From 2-02-FULL-66-14 sp037443705 (lineage in GTDB: Bacteria; Pseudomonadota; Gammaproteobacteria; Burkholderiales; SG8-39): DNA of 64,000 nt. The DNA is taken from NCBI GenBank assembly GCA_037443705.1, contig JBBINV010000001.1, forward strand, positions 1 to 64,000. Direction: 5' to 3'. The position numbers and the translations under genes are program-made. Of the stretch, positions 1 to 11,647 are shown one piece after another. The notes under the pieces were generated by a model. It was not told where the DNA came from. It saw nothing but the letters and a program-made list of their open reading frames with translations, and made no database searches. Position 1 is the first letter of the stretch. Each line of letters opens with the position of its first letter.

Positions 1-1138
1 CCGCCTCGTTCTCCTCCGGAAAGACCGAGCAGGTGACATACAGCAATTTACCACCCGGAATGAGGAGCCGCCAAAGCGCATCGAGGATGCGCGCCTGGCG
101 CGCGGCGAACGCGGCGATGTCGCTACTGCGCCGCAGCCACTTGATGTCGGGATGCCGGCGCGCCACGCCCGAGGCCGAGCAGGGAACGTCAGCGAGAATC
201 CGGTCGAACGGCACGCCATCCCACCACCGCTCTGGCGCGCAGCAATCGGCGGCGAGCACGCGCGCCGGCAAGCCCAGCCGCCCGAGGTTGCGCCCGATCG
301 TTGCGGCACGCGCGGGCTCCACGTCGAGCGCGGTGAGCGAGACCTCCGCGGCCTCCAGAATGTGCGCGCTCTTTCCGCCGGGCGCCGCGCAGGCGTCGAG
401 CACGCGCTGGCCGCCCCGCAGATCGAGCAATGGCACGGCACGCTGCGCCCCGGCGTCCTGCACCGATACGTCGCCCTCGGCGAAGCCGGGCAGCCGCGAC
501 GCGGGCATCGGCCGCTCGAGCAGCACCGCGCTGCCGCCGAGGCTCGTCGCGCGGATGCCGTGCGCGGCCAGCTGCTCAAGGTAGCGCGCCGCCGAGAGAC
601 GCCGCGCGTTGACCCGAAGCGCCATGGGCGGGTGCGCGTTGCCGGCGGCAAGGATGCGCTCCCACTGCTCGGGGTAGGCAGCGCGCAGGCGCGTGATCCA
701 CCAGCCAGGATGCTGGTATCGCGCCTCCGGGTCAGCCGCGAGGCGCGCCTCGAGGCCGCGGCGCTGGCGAAGCCAGGCGCGCAGAAGCGCGTTCACATAA
801 CCCCTGCTTCGCGCCGCGCCGAGCGCTGCGCAGGCTCGCACCGCCTGGTCGACGACCGTGTACTCGGCGTAGCGCGCCGAATCGAGAGCGTAGAGGGCGC
901 ACCAGAGCAGCGCCTGGATCGTCGGCTCGGGCGCGCCGCGGCGAGAGAGCGCGCGCACGATCGCCTGCACGCGCCCGTAGCGGCGCAGCGTGCCAAAGCT
1001 CAGGTCCGCAATCGCGCCTCGCGTGCTCTCGTCATGCTCCTCGGCCGCGCGCTCGAGCTCGGCGGCGAGGCTGCGCCCCGCCGCCACGCGCGTCACCACC
1101 GGGACCGCCCCGGCAAGCGCCTCAGCGAGCGGGATCAA
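1..1138 (-). CDS. rsmB: 16S rRNA m5C967 methyltransferase RsmB (3' end beyond the window)
   Basis: SAM-dependent methyltransferase that makes 5-methylcytosine at position 967 of 16S rRNA. Reading leftward there is an N-terminal NusB-like helical domain (around TLRRYGRVQAIVRAL), then the methyltransferase core: DACAAPGGK for SAM binding, DVPCSASGVARRHPDIKW with the PC-motif cysteine, and LLYVTCSVFPEENEA with the catalytic TCS cysteine. About 380 residues are visible and the last few dozen lie off the window. The start is uncertain. A TTG at 1136-1138 gives MIPLAEALAG and overlaps the end of fmt by 17 nt; a GTG at 1097-1099 is the alternative. It is the last gene of a def-fmt-rsmB run, an arrangement common in proteobacteria. 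Confidence 0.93.
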   Translation of the reverse strand, partial: MIPLAEALAGAVPVVTRVAAGRSLAAELERAAEEHDESTRGAIADLSFGTLRRYGRVQAIVRALSRRGAPEPTIQALLWCALYALDSARYAEYTVVDQAVRACAALGAARSRGYVNALLRAWLRQRRGLEARLAADPEARYQHPGWWITRLRAAYPEQWERILAAGNAHPPMALRVNARRLSAARYLEQLAAHGIRATSLGGSAVLLERPMPASRLPGFAEGDVSVQDAGAQRAVPLLDLRGGQRVLDACAAPGGKSAHILEAAEVSLTALDVEPARAATIGRNLGRLGLPARVLAADCCAPERWWDGVPFDRILADVPCSASGVARRHPDIKWLRRSSDIAAFAARQARILDALWRLLIPGGKLLYVTCSVFPEENEA

Positions 1139-2054
1139 ACCGCTCGCCCGGCGCGATGGCGAAGCCGCGCAGGAACTCGCGCGCCGCGAGCGCGCGAGCG
1201 CCGGCGCGCTGCAGCTCGGTCAGCGCGAGGGCCTGCTCGCCGCATGCAACGACAATGCCCTCGGCGTCTGCTCCGAGCACGGTGCCCGGCACCCCGCGGC
1301 CCGCAGCGAGCCGCGCGCGCCGGACCTTGAAGCTCACCCCCCGAAGCGACGCGCGCGCGCCGGGAGCAGGCCGGAATGCGCGCACGGCGCGCTCGAGCTC
1401 GATCGCCGGCCGCGACCAGTCGAGGCTGCATTCCGCGCGGTCGATCTTCGGAGCGTAGGTGACGCCTTCGGAAGGTTGCGGCGTGTAGCGCGCGCGGCCG
1501 GCGGCCAGCTCCGCGAGCGCCGCGACGATCGCCTCGGCGCCGAGTGCCGCAAGCCTGTCGTGCAGCGTTCCAGCGTCGTCCTCGGCGCCGATCGCGAGCG
1601 CGTGCCTGGCGAGAACCGGACCCGTGTCCAGGCCTGCGTCCATCCGCATGATGCTGATCCCCGTCTCGCGATCCCCGGCGAGCAGCGCGCGCTGGATCGG
1701 CGCCGCACCGCGCCAGCGCGGCAGGAGCGACGCATGCACGTTGAGCGCGCCTTGCGGCGCGATCGCAAGCGCTTCGGGCGGCAGGATCAGCCCGTATGCA
1801 GCGACCACGAGCGCCTGCGGACGCGTGGCGGCGATGCGCTCGAGCGCGGCGGCATCCTTCAGAGTCGCTGGCTGGAACAACGGGAGCTTCGCCTGCTGCG
1901 CGAGCTGCTTCACCGGGCTCGGCGTCAATCGCATGCCACGGCCGGCCTGGCGGTCCGGCCGGGTCAGGATCAGGGCGAACTCATGGCCTGCCGCGATCAG
2001 CGCGGCGAGCGAGCGCGCTGCGAATTCCGGGGTGCCGGCGAAGACGAGGCGCAG
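1122..2054 (-). CDS. fmt: methionyl-tRNA formyltransferase
   Basis: Transfers a formyl group from 10-formyl-tetrahydrofolate to initiator Met-tRNA, directly upstream in logic of the deformylase encoded next to it. The N-terminus reads LRLVFAGTPEFAARSLAAL, followed by RPDRQAGRGMRLTPSPVK, then the catalytic segment LNVHASLLPRWRGAAPIQ and GISIMRMDAGLDTGP, and a C-terminal OB-like domain. Length from the chosen start is 310 residues, normal for the family. The codon where the family has its initiator Met is CTG (2052-2054), 7 nt after the def stop. No ATG, GTG or TTG lies in frame upstream within the end of def. The first ATG, at 1932-1934, would remove the conserved nucleotide-fold start, so CTG is taken as the start. 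Confidence 0.9.
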   Translation of the reverse strand: MRLVFAGTPEFAARSLAALIAAGHEFALILTRPDRQAGRGMRLTPSPVKQLAQQAKLPLFQPATLKDAAALERIAATRPQALVVAAYGLILPPEALAIAPQGALNVHASLLPRWRGAAPIQRALLAGDRETGISIMRMDAGLDTGPVLARHALAIGAEDDAGTLHDRLAALGAEAIVAALAELAAGRARYTPQPSEGVTYAPKIDRAECSLDWSRPAIELERAVRAFRPAPGARASLRGVSFKVRRARLAAGRGVPGTVLGADAEGIVVACGEQALALTELQRAGARALAAREFLRGFAIAPGERFDPAR

Positions 2055-2061
2055 GAAGGGC

Positions 2062-2565
2062 TCAGGCGCTTTTGCGCAACTGCTTGGCCAGCTTGGCGCG
2101 GACCCGCTGCTGCTTGAGCGGCGACAGATACTCGACGAACACCTTGCCTTTCAGGTGATCCATCTCGTGCTGGATACAGACCGCGAGCAGGCCCTGCGCC
2201 TCGAGCGTGAAGGACTTGCCGTTCTGGTCATGCGCGCGCACACGCACGCGCTCGGCGCGCTCGACCGTTTCGTAGATCCCGGGCACCGAGAGGCACCCTT
2301 CCTCGATGTCGGAGACGCCGTAGGCCTCGACGATCTCGGGATTGACCAGGACCACGAGAGAGTCGCGGCGTTCGGAAACGTCAATCACGATCACTTGCCT
2401 GTGCACGTCCACCTGGGTCGCGGCCAGTCCGATCCCGGGAGCCGCGTACATCGTTTCCGCCAGATCGCGTACCAGCGCCCTGAGGGCATCATCGAAAACG
2501 GTCACCGGGGCCGCCGTCTTGTGCAGCCGGGCATCCGGATAACGCAGAATATTCAAAATCGCCAT
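2062..2565 (-). CDS. def: peptide deformylase
   Basis: Metalloenzyme that removes the N-formyl group from nascent proteins. All three signature motifs are present: GIGLAATQ at about residues 44-51, EGCLSVP at 89-95 with the metal-binding Cys, and QHEMDHL at 132-138 with the two metal-binding His and the catalytic Glu. At 167 residues it has the normal length. The start at 2565 (MAILNILRYPD) matches the family; an ATG 7 codons upstream adds residues without family support. It heads the def-fmt-rsmB run and is divergent from the LysM gene, with which it shares a 144-bp promoter region. Confidence 0.96.
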   Translation of the reverse strand: MAILNILRYPDARLHKTAAPVTVFDDALRALVRDLAETMYAAPGIGLAATQVDVHRQVIVIDVSERRDSLVVLVNPEIVEAYGVSDIEEGCLSVPGIYETVERAERVRVRAHDQNGKSFTLEAQGLLAVCIQHEMDHLKGKVFVEYLSPLKQQRVRAKLAKQLRKSA

Positions 2566-2709
2566 CGATCTGAATTTCGCTTGCAAATTGAATGTATTAC
2601 GTGCAGTATTTCAGGCGGCGCCTAAACTATACACGCATTGTGCTACATTCGGGTCGCCAAGGGGCAAACCAACCCATCCGGAGACGTCCGCCTTCGCACG
2701 GGGGGCCGC

Positions 2710-3771
2710 ATGCGTAATAGAATATCTAAGTCTATCACAACACTCATTTTTGCCCTCGTCGGCTCACTCGCCGCCGGGGTCGGGGCGCAGGCACCGAAGA
2801 CCCCGCTCGCGCTCAAGCCGGATGCCCCGGACCGCCATGTCGTGGTGCCTGGCGACACGCTGTGGGGCATCGCCGGGCGCTTCACCGACTCGCCCTGGCG
2901 CTGGCCCGAGCTCTGGAATCTGAACAAGGAGCAGATCCGCAACCCCCACCGCATCTACCCGGGCGACGTCATCGTGCTCGACCGCGCGCGCGCCCAGCTC
3001 GCGCTCGCCGGCACGCGGAAGCTATCCCCCCGGGTACGCGCGGAGTCGACCGCACGCGAGGCCATCCCGAGCATTCCGCCAAACGCGATCGAGCCTTTTC
3101 TCAGCAGGCCGCTGCTCGTCGAACCCGATGGCCTAGACAACGCGCCGACCATCGTCGCCACCGAAGAGTCGCGCGTCGTGATCGGCAATGGCGGGCGCGC
3201 GTTCGTGCGCGGGCTTGCAGGCTCGAGCGAAGACCTGTGGTACCTGTACCGCAGAGGCCGCGCGCTGATCGATCCGGACACCGACACGACGGTCGGCTAC
3301 GAAGCGATCTATCTGGGCACCGCGCGCGTCGCGCGTCGCGGCGAGCCTTCGACCATCGAAATGACCTCGGTCACCCAGGAAATCGGGGTTGGCGACAAGC
3401 TGGTGCCGGCCGGCAAGCCGCAGCCGGTTACGTACGCGCCGCACGCCCCGCAATCGGCTGTGCAGGGGCGCGTGATGTCGATCTATGCCGGCGTGGGCCG
3501 CGTCGGAGAGGCCGGGCCGCAGGCGGTCGTCGCTCTCAACCGCGGCAAGGCCGACGGTCTCGAGCCGGGGCATGTGCTCGCTCTATACCGCAGGGCGAGC
3601 CAGGTGGCCGACGCCTCCAAGCCAAGCGATGCGCCGGACCGGATGATGGCGTTGCCTGAGGAGCGCTACGGGCTCGTGTTCGTGTTCCGCGTGTTCGAGC
3701 GCGTCTCCTACGCGCTGGTCATGCAGCTCGGCCGGCCGCTGCAGCCACTCGATGTGGTACGCAATCCCTAG
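2710..3771 (+). CDS. secreted LysM-domain protein
   Basis: Predicted exported protein of 353 residues. The start at 2710 gives a basic, hydrophobic signal peptide (MRNRISKSITTLIFALVGSL, then AAGVGAQA). A LysM peptidoglycan-binding module follows (VVVPGDTLWGIAGRF to IYPGDVIVL). The remaining 250 or so residues form a larger domain without a motif I can name. In Betaproteobacteria a LysM protein of this build commonly sits divergent from def and upstream of dprA, as here. The role is probably in the cell envelope; the precise function is unknown. An in-frame ATG at 2638 would put residues before the signal peptide and is less likely. Confidence 0.88.
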   Translation: MRNRISKSITTLIFALVGSLAAGVGAQAPKTPLALKPDAPDRHVVVPGDTLWGIAGRFTDSPWRWPELWNLNKEQIRNPHRIYPGDVIVLDRARAQLALAGTRKLSPRVRAESTAREAIPSIPPNAIEPFLSRPLLVEPDGLDNAPTIVATEESRVVIGNGGRAFVRGLAGSSEDLWYLYRRGRALIDPDTDTTVGYEAIYLGTARVARRGEPSTIEMTSVTQEIGVGDKLVPAGKPQPVTYAPHAPQSAVQGRVMSIYAGVGRVGEAGPQAVVALNRGKADGLEPGHVLALYRRASQVADASKPSDAPDRMMALPEERYGLVFVFRVFERVSYALVMQLGRPLQPLDVVRNP

Positions 3772-3798
3772 CGATCCGCGTCGCGGAGGTCCCCCCGC

Positions 3799-4902
3799 GT
3801 GAGCAGCGACCCGGGGCTGGCGAGCTGGCTGCAACTGACGCTCACGCCCGGCCTCGGCGGAGCCGCGCTGCGCGCGCTGCTCAAGGAGTTCGGCACCCCC
3901 GAGAGCGTCCTGCGCGCCAAGCGCTCCGCACTCGAGCGTTTCACCGCGGCGTCGGCGCTGGACGCCATGCACTCCGAGACTGTGGTGCGCGCGGTAGAGC
4001 GCGCGCTCGACTGGGCGAAGGTCCCGGGTCATTCGATCGTGACGCTCGCCGACGAGGCCTATCCGCAGATGCTTCTCGAAATTCCCGATCCACCCGCGCT
4101 GCTCTACTGCTCCGGTCACCGCGAACTCCTTGCCGCCACCGCACTCGCGATGGTCGGAAGCCGCAATGCCACCGCGCAGGGCGTGCGCAACGCCGAGAGC
4201 TTCGCGCGCACCCTGAGCGCCCGGGGGCTGACCATCGTCTCGGGGCTCGCGCTCGGGATCGACGCCGCCGCGCACCAGGGCGGCCTCGACGGGCCAGGCT
4301 CGACGGTCGCGGTCCTCGGCACCGGGATCGACGTGACGTACCCGCCGCAGAACCGGGCGCTCTCCGAGCGCATCGCCGAGCGCGGGCTGCTCGTATCCGA
4401 GTTTGCGCTCGGCACACAATCGCTGCCGCATCATTTTCCGCGGCGCAATCGCCTGATCAGCGGGCTCTCGCAAGGCTGCCTCGTAGTGGAAGCCGCGCTC
4501 GGCTCGGGCTCGCTCATTACCGCACGCGCGGCCGCCGAGCAGGGCCGGGAAGTGTTCGCCATCCCGGGCTCGATCCATTCGCCGCTCGCCAAGGGCTGCC
4601 ACGCCCTCATCAAGTCCGGGGCGAAGCTCGTCGAATCGGCCGAGGACGTGCTCGAGGAGCTCGTGGCGTTTCGGCGCGATGCGCGCGCGCCCCGTCCTCG
4701 CCGTCAGCCCGAGGCGCGAGCGGACGCAGCGCCGGAGGACTCGCCGCTGCTCGGACACATGGGGTTCGACCCGGTCGACATCGATTCGCTATGCCGGCGC
4801 GCCGGCCTGCCCGCGGAGCGCGTCTCGGGCGAACTGCTTCGCCTCGAGCTCGCCGGGCGCGTCGCCGCGCTGCCCGGCGGATTGTTCCAGCGTCTCACCT
4901 GA
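3799..4902 (+). CDS. dprA: DNA-processing protein DprA (Smf)
   Basis: Loads RecA onto incoming single-stranded DNA during natural transformation. The GTG at 3799 is preceded by GGAGGT at good spacing. After an N-terminal helical (SAM/HhH-like) region comes the Rossmann-type DprA core: AMVGSRNATAQG, IVSGLALGIDAAAHQGGL, VAVLGTGID, LVSEFALGT, FPRRNRLISGLSQGCLVVEAA, GSLITARAAAEQGREVFAIPG and GCHALIKSGAKLV. A C-terminal winged-helix domain ends the protein (DSLCRRAGLPAERVSGELLRLELAGRV). At 367 residues it is full length. It lies 27 bp after the LysM gene and 11 bp before smg, so the three may be co-transcribed. Confidence 0.96.
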   Translation: MSSDPGLASWLQLTLTPGLGGAALRALLKEFGTPESVLRAKRSALERFTAASALDAMHSETVVRAVERALDWAKVPGHSIVTLADEAYPQMLLEIPDPPALLYCSGHRELLAATALAMVGSRNATAQGVRNAESFARTLSARGLTIVSGLALGIDAAAHQGGLDGPGSTVAVLGTGIDVTYPPQNRALSERIAERGLLVSEFALGTQSLPHHFPRRNRLISGLSQGCLVVEAALGSGSLITARAAAEQGREVFAIPGSIHSPLAKGCHALIKSGAKLVESAEDVLEELVAFRRDARAPRPRRQPEARADAAPEDSPLLGHMGFDPVDIDSLCRRAGLPAERVSGELLRLELAGRVAALPGGLFQRLT

Positions 4903-4913
4903 GGAGCCGCCAC

Positions 4914-5372
4914 ATGTACGAAATCCTCGTCTACGTGTTCGAGAACTGCCGGCACAGCGACGTCTCGCAGGACACCGAGCGCGTCGCGCGCAGGCTGTCG
5001 GCTGCCGGATTCGAGGATTGCGAGATCCACGAGGCACTTGCATGGCTCGCCGGCCTGGTGCGCAGTCCCCATCGATCGATCGCGCCGCTGCCCGAGCCGT
5101 GCCGCGCCACGCGCGCGTACGCGCCGCGCGAGCTCGCCAAGCTCGACGCCGATTGCCGCGGCTTTCTCCTGTCGCTCGAGCAGCAGGGGGTGCTCAACGC
5201 GCGCACGCGCGAGCACGTGATCGAGCGCGCGCTGGCGGTACCCGGCGGCTCCTTGAGCCTCGAGCAGCTCCGCCTAGTGGTGCTGATGGTGCTCTGGAAC
5301 GAGCCGACCCCGGCAAGCCGGCTGCTCGCCGCGGATCTGCACGATCCGCTATCGGCGCGGCGCCCGAGCTAG
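4914..5372 (+). CDS. smg: Smg family protein (DUF494)
   Basis: Small (152 residues) conserved proteobacterial protein of unknown molecular function. MYEILVYVFENC at the N-terminus and FLLSLEQQGVL and VVLMVLWNE further on are typical of the Smg/DUF494 family. The ATG at 4914 has the ribosome-binding site GAGGAG 7 nt upstream. In gamma- and betaproteobacteria smg almost always follows dprA and precedes a topoisomerase gene, exactly as here; the conserved context is the main clue to a DNA-related role, which remains inference. Confidence 0.93.
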   Translation: MYEILVYVFENCRHSDVSQDTERVARRLSAAGFEDCEIHEALAWLAGLVRSPHRSIAPLPEPCRATRAYAPRELAKLDADCRGFLLSLEQQGVLNARTREHVIERALAVPGGSLSLEQLRLVVLMVLWNEPTPASRLLAADLHDPLSARRPS

Positions 5373-5381
5373 CGCGCGCGG

Positions 5382-5411
5382 TTGTAACGCCGCCTTCTTT
5401 GCGGGTATCCT
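5382..5411 (+). promoter_or_regulatory. possible sigma-70 promoter of topB
   Basis: TTGTAA (5382-5387), an 18-nt spacer and TATCCT (5406-5411) lie in the 58-bp smg-topB gap, placing a transcription start about 13 nt before the topB ATG. Each hexamer matches the consensus at four positions, so this is only a candidate. Confidence 0.4.
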
Positions 5412-5430
5412 CTGCGGCCTTTCGCGCCGC

Positions 5431-7959
<2,529 letters not shown>

Positions 7960-10350
7960 AGGCGCGGCGCGGCTCTACCTCGTCGCCCATGAGCTTGGTG
8001 AAGATCTCGTCGGCAGCGATGCCGTCCTCGATCTGCACCCTGAGCAGGCGCCGCGTCGCGGGATCCATGGTCGTCTCCCACAGTTGCGCCGGGTTCATCT
8101 CGCCCAGGCCCTTGTAGCGCTGCAGGCTCATCGAGCGCTGCACCTCGGCCAGGAGCCAGTGCATCGCCTCGCCGAAATCACGCACCGGATTCTTCTTTTC
8201 GCCGCGCTGCACGTACGCGCCGACCCCGACCAGGCCGCGCAGCATCTCCGCGGTCGAACGTATCTGGGCGTAATCGCCCGAGTGGACGAATTCCGCGTCG
8301 ATCGCGGTGATGCGGACGTTGCCGTGCCGGATGCGCTCGATGCGGACCTGGTAGCGCTCGGTCTTGGGATCGAAATGCGCCGCAACGTGCACGCCGTTTC
8401 CCGTGAGCGCCTGCGCGAGCGCCGCGGCAGAGGCTTCGGCGAGATCGCGGCGCGACAAATCCACCTGCACGCCGCGCAGCAGCGCGTGCAGCGCGTCGCG
8501 GTCGACCCAGCGCGATACGCGCTCGATCACCGCCTCGGTAAGCAGGTACGACTTGGCGAGCTCCGCGAGCGTCTCGCCGCGGATCGGTTCGCGGCGCGCC
8601 GCCGGGTAGAGCGCCGCGTCCACGAGGGCCAGACGCAGCATGTGCTCGTTCAGCTCGTGCTCGTCCTTGAGGTAGCGCTCCTCCTTGCCGAGTTTCGACT
8701 TGTAGAGCGGCGGCTGCGCGATGTAGATGTGGCCGCGCTCGACGAGCTCCGGCATCTGCCGGTAGAAGAAGGTGAGGAGAAGCGTCCGGATGTGCGAGCC
8801 GTCCACGTCGGCGTCGGTCATGATGATGATGCGGTGGTAGCGCAGCTTTTCGGGGTTGTATTCCTCTTTCCCGATGCCGCAGCCGAGAGCCGTGATGAGC
8901 GTCGCGATCTCGGCGGAGGCGAGCAGCTTGTCGAAGCGCGCCTTCTCGACGTTGAGGATCTTCCCCTTCAGCGGCAGAATCGCCTGAAACCTGCGGTCGC
9001 GGCCCTGCTTGGCCGAGCCGCCGGCCGAATCGCCCTCGACCAGAAAGAGCTCGCAAAGCGCCGGATCCCGCTCCTGGCAGTCGGCGAGCTTGCCCGGCAA
9101 ACCCATGCCGTCCAGCACGCCCTTCCTGCGGGTCATCTCGCGCGCCTTGCGCGCGGCCTCGCGCGCGCGCGCCGCGTCCACGATCTTCGAGGTGATCAGC
9201 CGCGCGTCGTTGGGGCGCTCATCGAGATATTCGCGCAGGCGCTCGGCGACGATCTCCTCGACCGCCGGGCGAACCTCGGAGGACACGAGCTTCTCCTTCG
9301 TCTGCGAGGAGAACTTCGGCTCCGGAACCTTGACCGAGAGCACGCACGCCAGCCCCTCGCGCATGTCGTCACCGGTCGTCTCGACCTTGGCCTTCTTCGC
9401 GAGCTCGTTCTCCTCGATGTACTTGTTGAGCACCCGCGTCATCGCGGCACGCAGGCCCGTCAGATGCGTGCCGCCGTCCTTCTGAGGGATGTTGTTGGTG
9501 AAGCACAGCACGCTCTCCTGATAGGAGTCGTTCCACTGCATCGCCACGTCGACCGCGATGCCGTCCTTCTCTCCGGTGCCGGTGAACACGTTCGGGTGAA
9601 GTACGGTCTTCGCCCGGTTCATGTATTCGACGAAGCCCTTCACACCCCCGGAGAAGGCGAAGTTCTCCTCCTTGCCTGCGCGCTGGTCGACGAGCACGAT
9701 CCGGATGCCGTTGTTGAGGAACGAGAGCTCGCGCAGGCGCCGCGCGAGGATGTCGTAGTGGTAGTCGACCGCGCCGAAGACCTGCCGCGAGGCGAGGAAA
9801 TGCACCTCGGTGCCGCGCTTCTCGGTGAGCCCCGTCACCCGGAGCGGCGCCGTCGGCGCGCCGTCGGCGAACTCCATCTGATGCACTTTTCCGTCGCGCC
9901 AGATCGTGAGCCGCAGCCAGCTCGAGAGCGCGTTCACCACCGACACACCCACCCCGTGCAGCCCGCCCGAGACCTTGTAGGTGTTGGAATCGAACTTGCC
10001 GCCGGCGTGCAGTTCGGTCATCACGATTTCGGCCGCCGAGCGCTTGAGCTCGTCGTCGTCCTTGACGCCGGTCGGGATGCCGCGGCCGTTGTCGAGCACC
10101 GACACCGAGTTGTCCGTGTGAATCGTGACCACGATCTCGTCGCAGTACCCGGCCAGCGCCTCGTCGACGGCGTTGTCGACCACCTCGAACACCATGTGAT
10201 GCAGCCCCGTGCCGTCGGAGGTGTCCCCGATGTACATTCCGGGGCGCTTGCGCACCGCCTCGAGACCCTTCAGGACCTTGATCGAGTCCGAATCGTACTC
10301 GTTAGCCTCCGGGAGCTCTTTTTCCGCTTCGCCCACTTTCGCTTCGCTCC

Positions 10351-11457
10351 TCAGATCCGCATTGGCATCACGACGTACTTGAAGTCGGCCTCGGACGGAA
10401 AGCCGATCAGGGCGCTGGAGGCCGAATCGCTGAAACTGCACTCGAGCTGCGCGCCGGCGACGTTGTTCAGGACATCGAGCAGGTAATTGACGTTGAAGCC
10501 GATGTCCAACGCGTCACCCGCGTACGCGACCTCGATCACCTCCTCGGCTTCCTCCTGCTCGGCATTCGAGGACACGATCTTGAGGCTGCCGTCGGTCAGC
10601 ACCCAGCGCACGCCACGGAATTTCTCGTTCGACAGGATCGCGGCACGCAGCAGCGCCTGCCGCAGCACCTCACGATCGACCTGCAGCCGGTTCTTGTGGC
10701 TGGTCGGAATCACGCGCGTGTAATCGGGGAACCTCCCGTCGACCAGCTTCGAGACGAGCTCCACCGAGCCGAACGAAAAACCGGCCTGCGACGGGGAAAG
10801 TTCGACGCGCACCTCGTCGTCACCGTCGCCGAGCAGCTTGGCCAGCTCGAGCACCGTCTTGCGCGGCACGATCAGCTCCTGGCGCGGCAGCTTAGCGTCG
10901 AGCGGCATCGACGCGAACGCGAGCCGGTGCCCGTCCGTCGCGACGAGCTTGAGACGCCCGTCCTCGACCACCAGGAGCAGCCCGTTCAGGTAGTACCGGA
11001 TGTCCTGCTGCGCCATTGCATACTGGACCAGCCCCAGGAGCCGCCGCAGCGATTTCTGCGGCAGCGAAAACCGCGCGGACTCGCCGGCAGGCTTGGCGAG
11101 GCGCGGAAAATCCTCGGCCGGCAGCGTCTGCAGGGCGAAGCGGCTCTTCCCGGCCTTCACCTGAAGGCGTTTGTCCTGGAGCTGCAGCGTCACCTCCGTC
11201 CCCTCCGGGAGCGCACGCAGGATATCGAGGAGTTTGCGCGCCCCGACCGTCACGGCACGGCCCTCGCCAGGAGCCGGTATCTCGGAGCAGGCCCGGATCT
11301 GAATCTCGATGTCGGTTGCGACAAAAGCGAGCGCTTCATCGGCACGCTCGATCAGCACGTTCGAAAGGATCGGCAGCGTGTGGCGACGCTCGATGATCCC
11401 GCTCACCGCGGAAAGGGGACCGAGGAGTTCGTCCCGCTTCGCTTTGCCCAGAATCAT
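10351..11457 (-). CDS. dnaN: DNA polymerase III sliding clamp (beta subunit)
   Basis: Ring-shaped processivity clamp of the replicative polymerase, 368 residues in three similar domains. Recognisable segments are the N-terminal VSGIIERRHTLPILSNVL, the mid-protein YYLNGLLLVVEDGRLKLVATDGHRLA, LVDGRFPDYTRVIP, and the C-terminal YVVMPMRI, whose last residues line the partner-binding pocket. The ATG at 11455-11457 has GAGGAA as ribosome-binding site. It is the second gene of dnaA-dnaN-gyrB, separated from dnaA by 190 bp that carry DnaA boxes. Confidence 0.97.
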   Translation of the reverse strand: MILGKAKRDELLGPLSAVSGIIERRHTLPILSNVLIERADEALAFVATDIEIQIRACSEIPAPGEGRAVTVGARKLLDILRALPEGTEVTLQLQDKRLQVKAGKSRFALQTLPAEDFPRLAKPAGESARFSLPQKSLRRLLGLVQYAMAQQDIRYYLNGLLLVVEDGRLKLVATDGHRLAFASMPLDAKLPRQELIVPRKTVLELAKLLGDGDDEVRVELSPSQAGFSFGSVELVSKLVDGRFPDYTRVIPTSHKNRLQVDREVLRQALLRAAILSNEKFRGVRWVLTDGSLKIVSSNAEQEEAEEVIEVAYAGDALDIGFNVNYLLDVLNNVAGAQLECSFSDSASSALIGFPSEADFKYVVMPMRI

Positions 11458-11647
11458 TGTTGTTCCTCTTGTTTAAGACTAGTAACAGCTAATAGAAGTC
11501 CGCCCATCGCTGCAAAACCCGGAAATCCCCGCGTCACCGGGGACTTGGAGCGCGCGCGAGCCGTTCGCAAGCTGTGGACGCCGCTGTGGAGCGTTGTGGA
11601 GCATTTGCCCCGTTCGTCGTCGCGGCGCGCTTATCCACATTCCATCC
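11458..11647. other. candidate replication origin (dnaA-dnaN intergenic region)
   Basis: This 190-bp gap contains a perfect DnaA box TTATCCACA at 11631-11639. It also has three TGTGGA half-box hexamers in the opposite orientation starting at 11573, 11585 and 11595, spaced close to one helical turn. At the other end, about 11468-11497, is the only clearly AT-rich stretch of the gap (around TTTAAGACTAGTAACAGCTA), which could be the unwinding element. A second perfect box lies on the other side of dnaA at 13012-13020. The arrangement fits an oriC next to dnaA, but no skew or experimental evidence is available here. Confidence 0.55.

Noticed and set aside
2566..2709. Defined promoters for def and the LysM gene
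   Set aside because: Several TATA-like hexamers exist in this short divergent gap, but none pairs with a convincing -35 at acceptable spacing.
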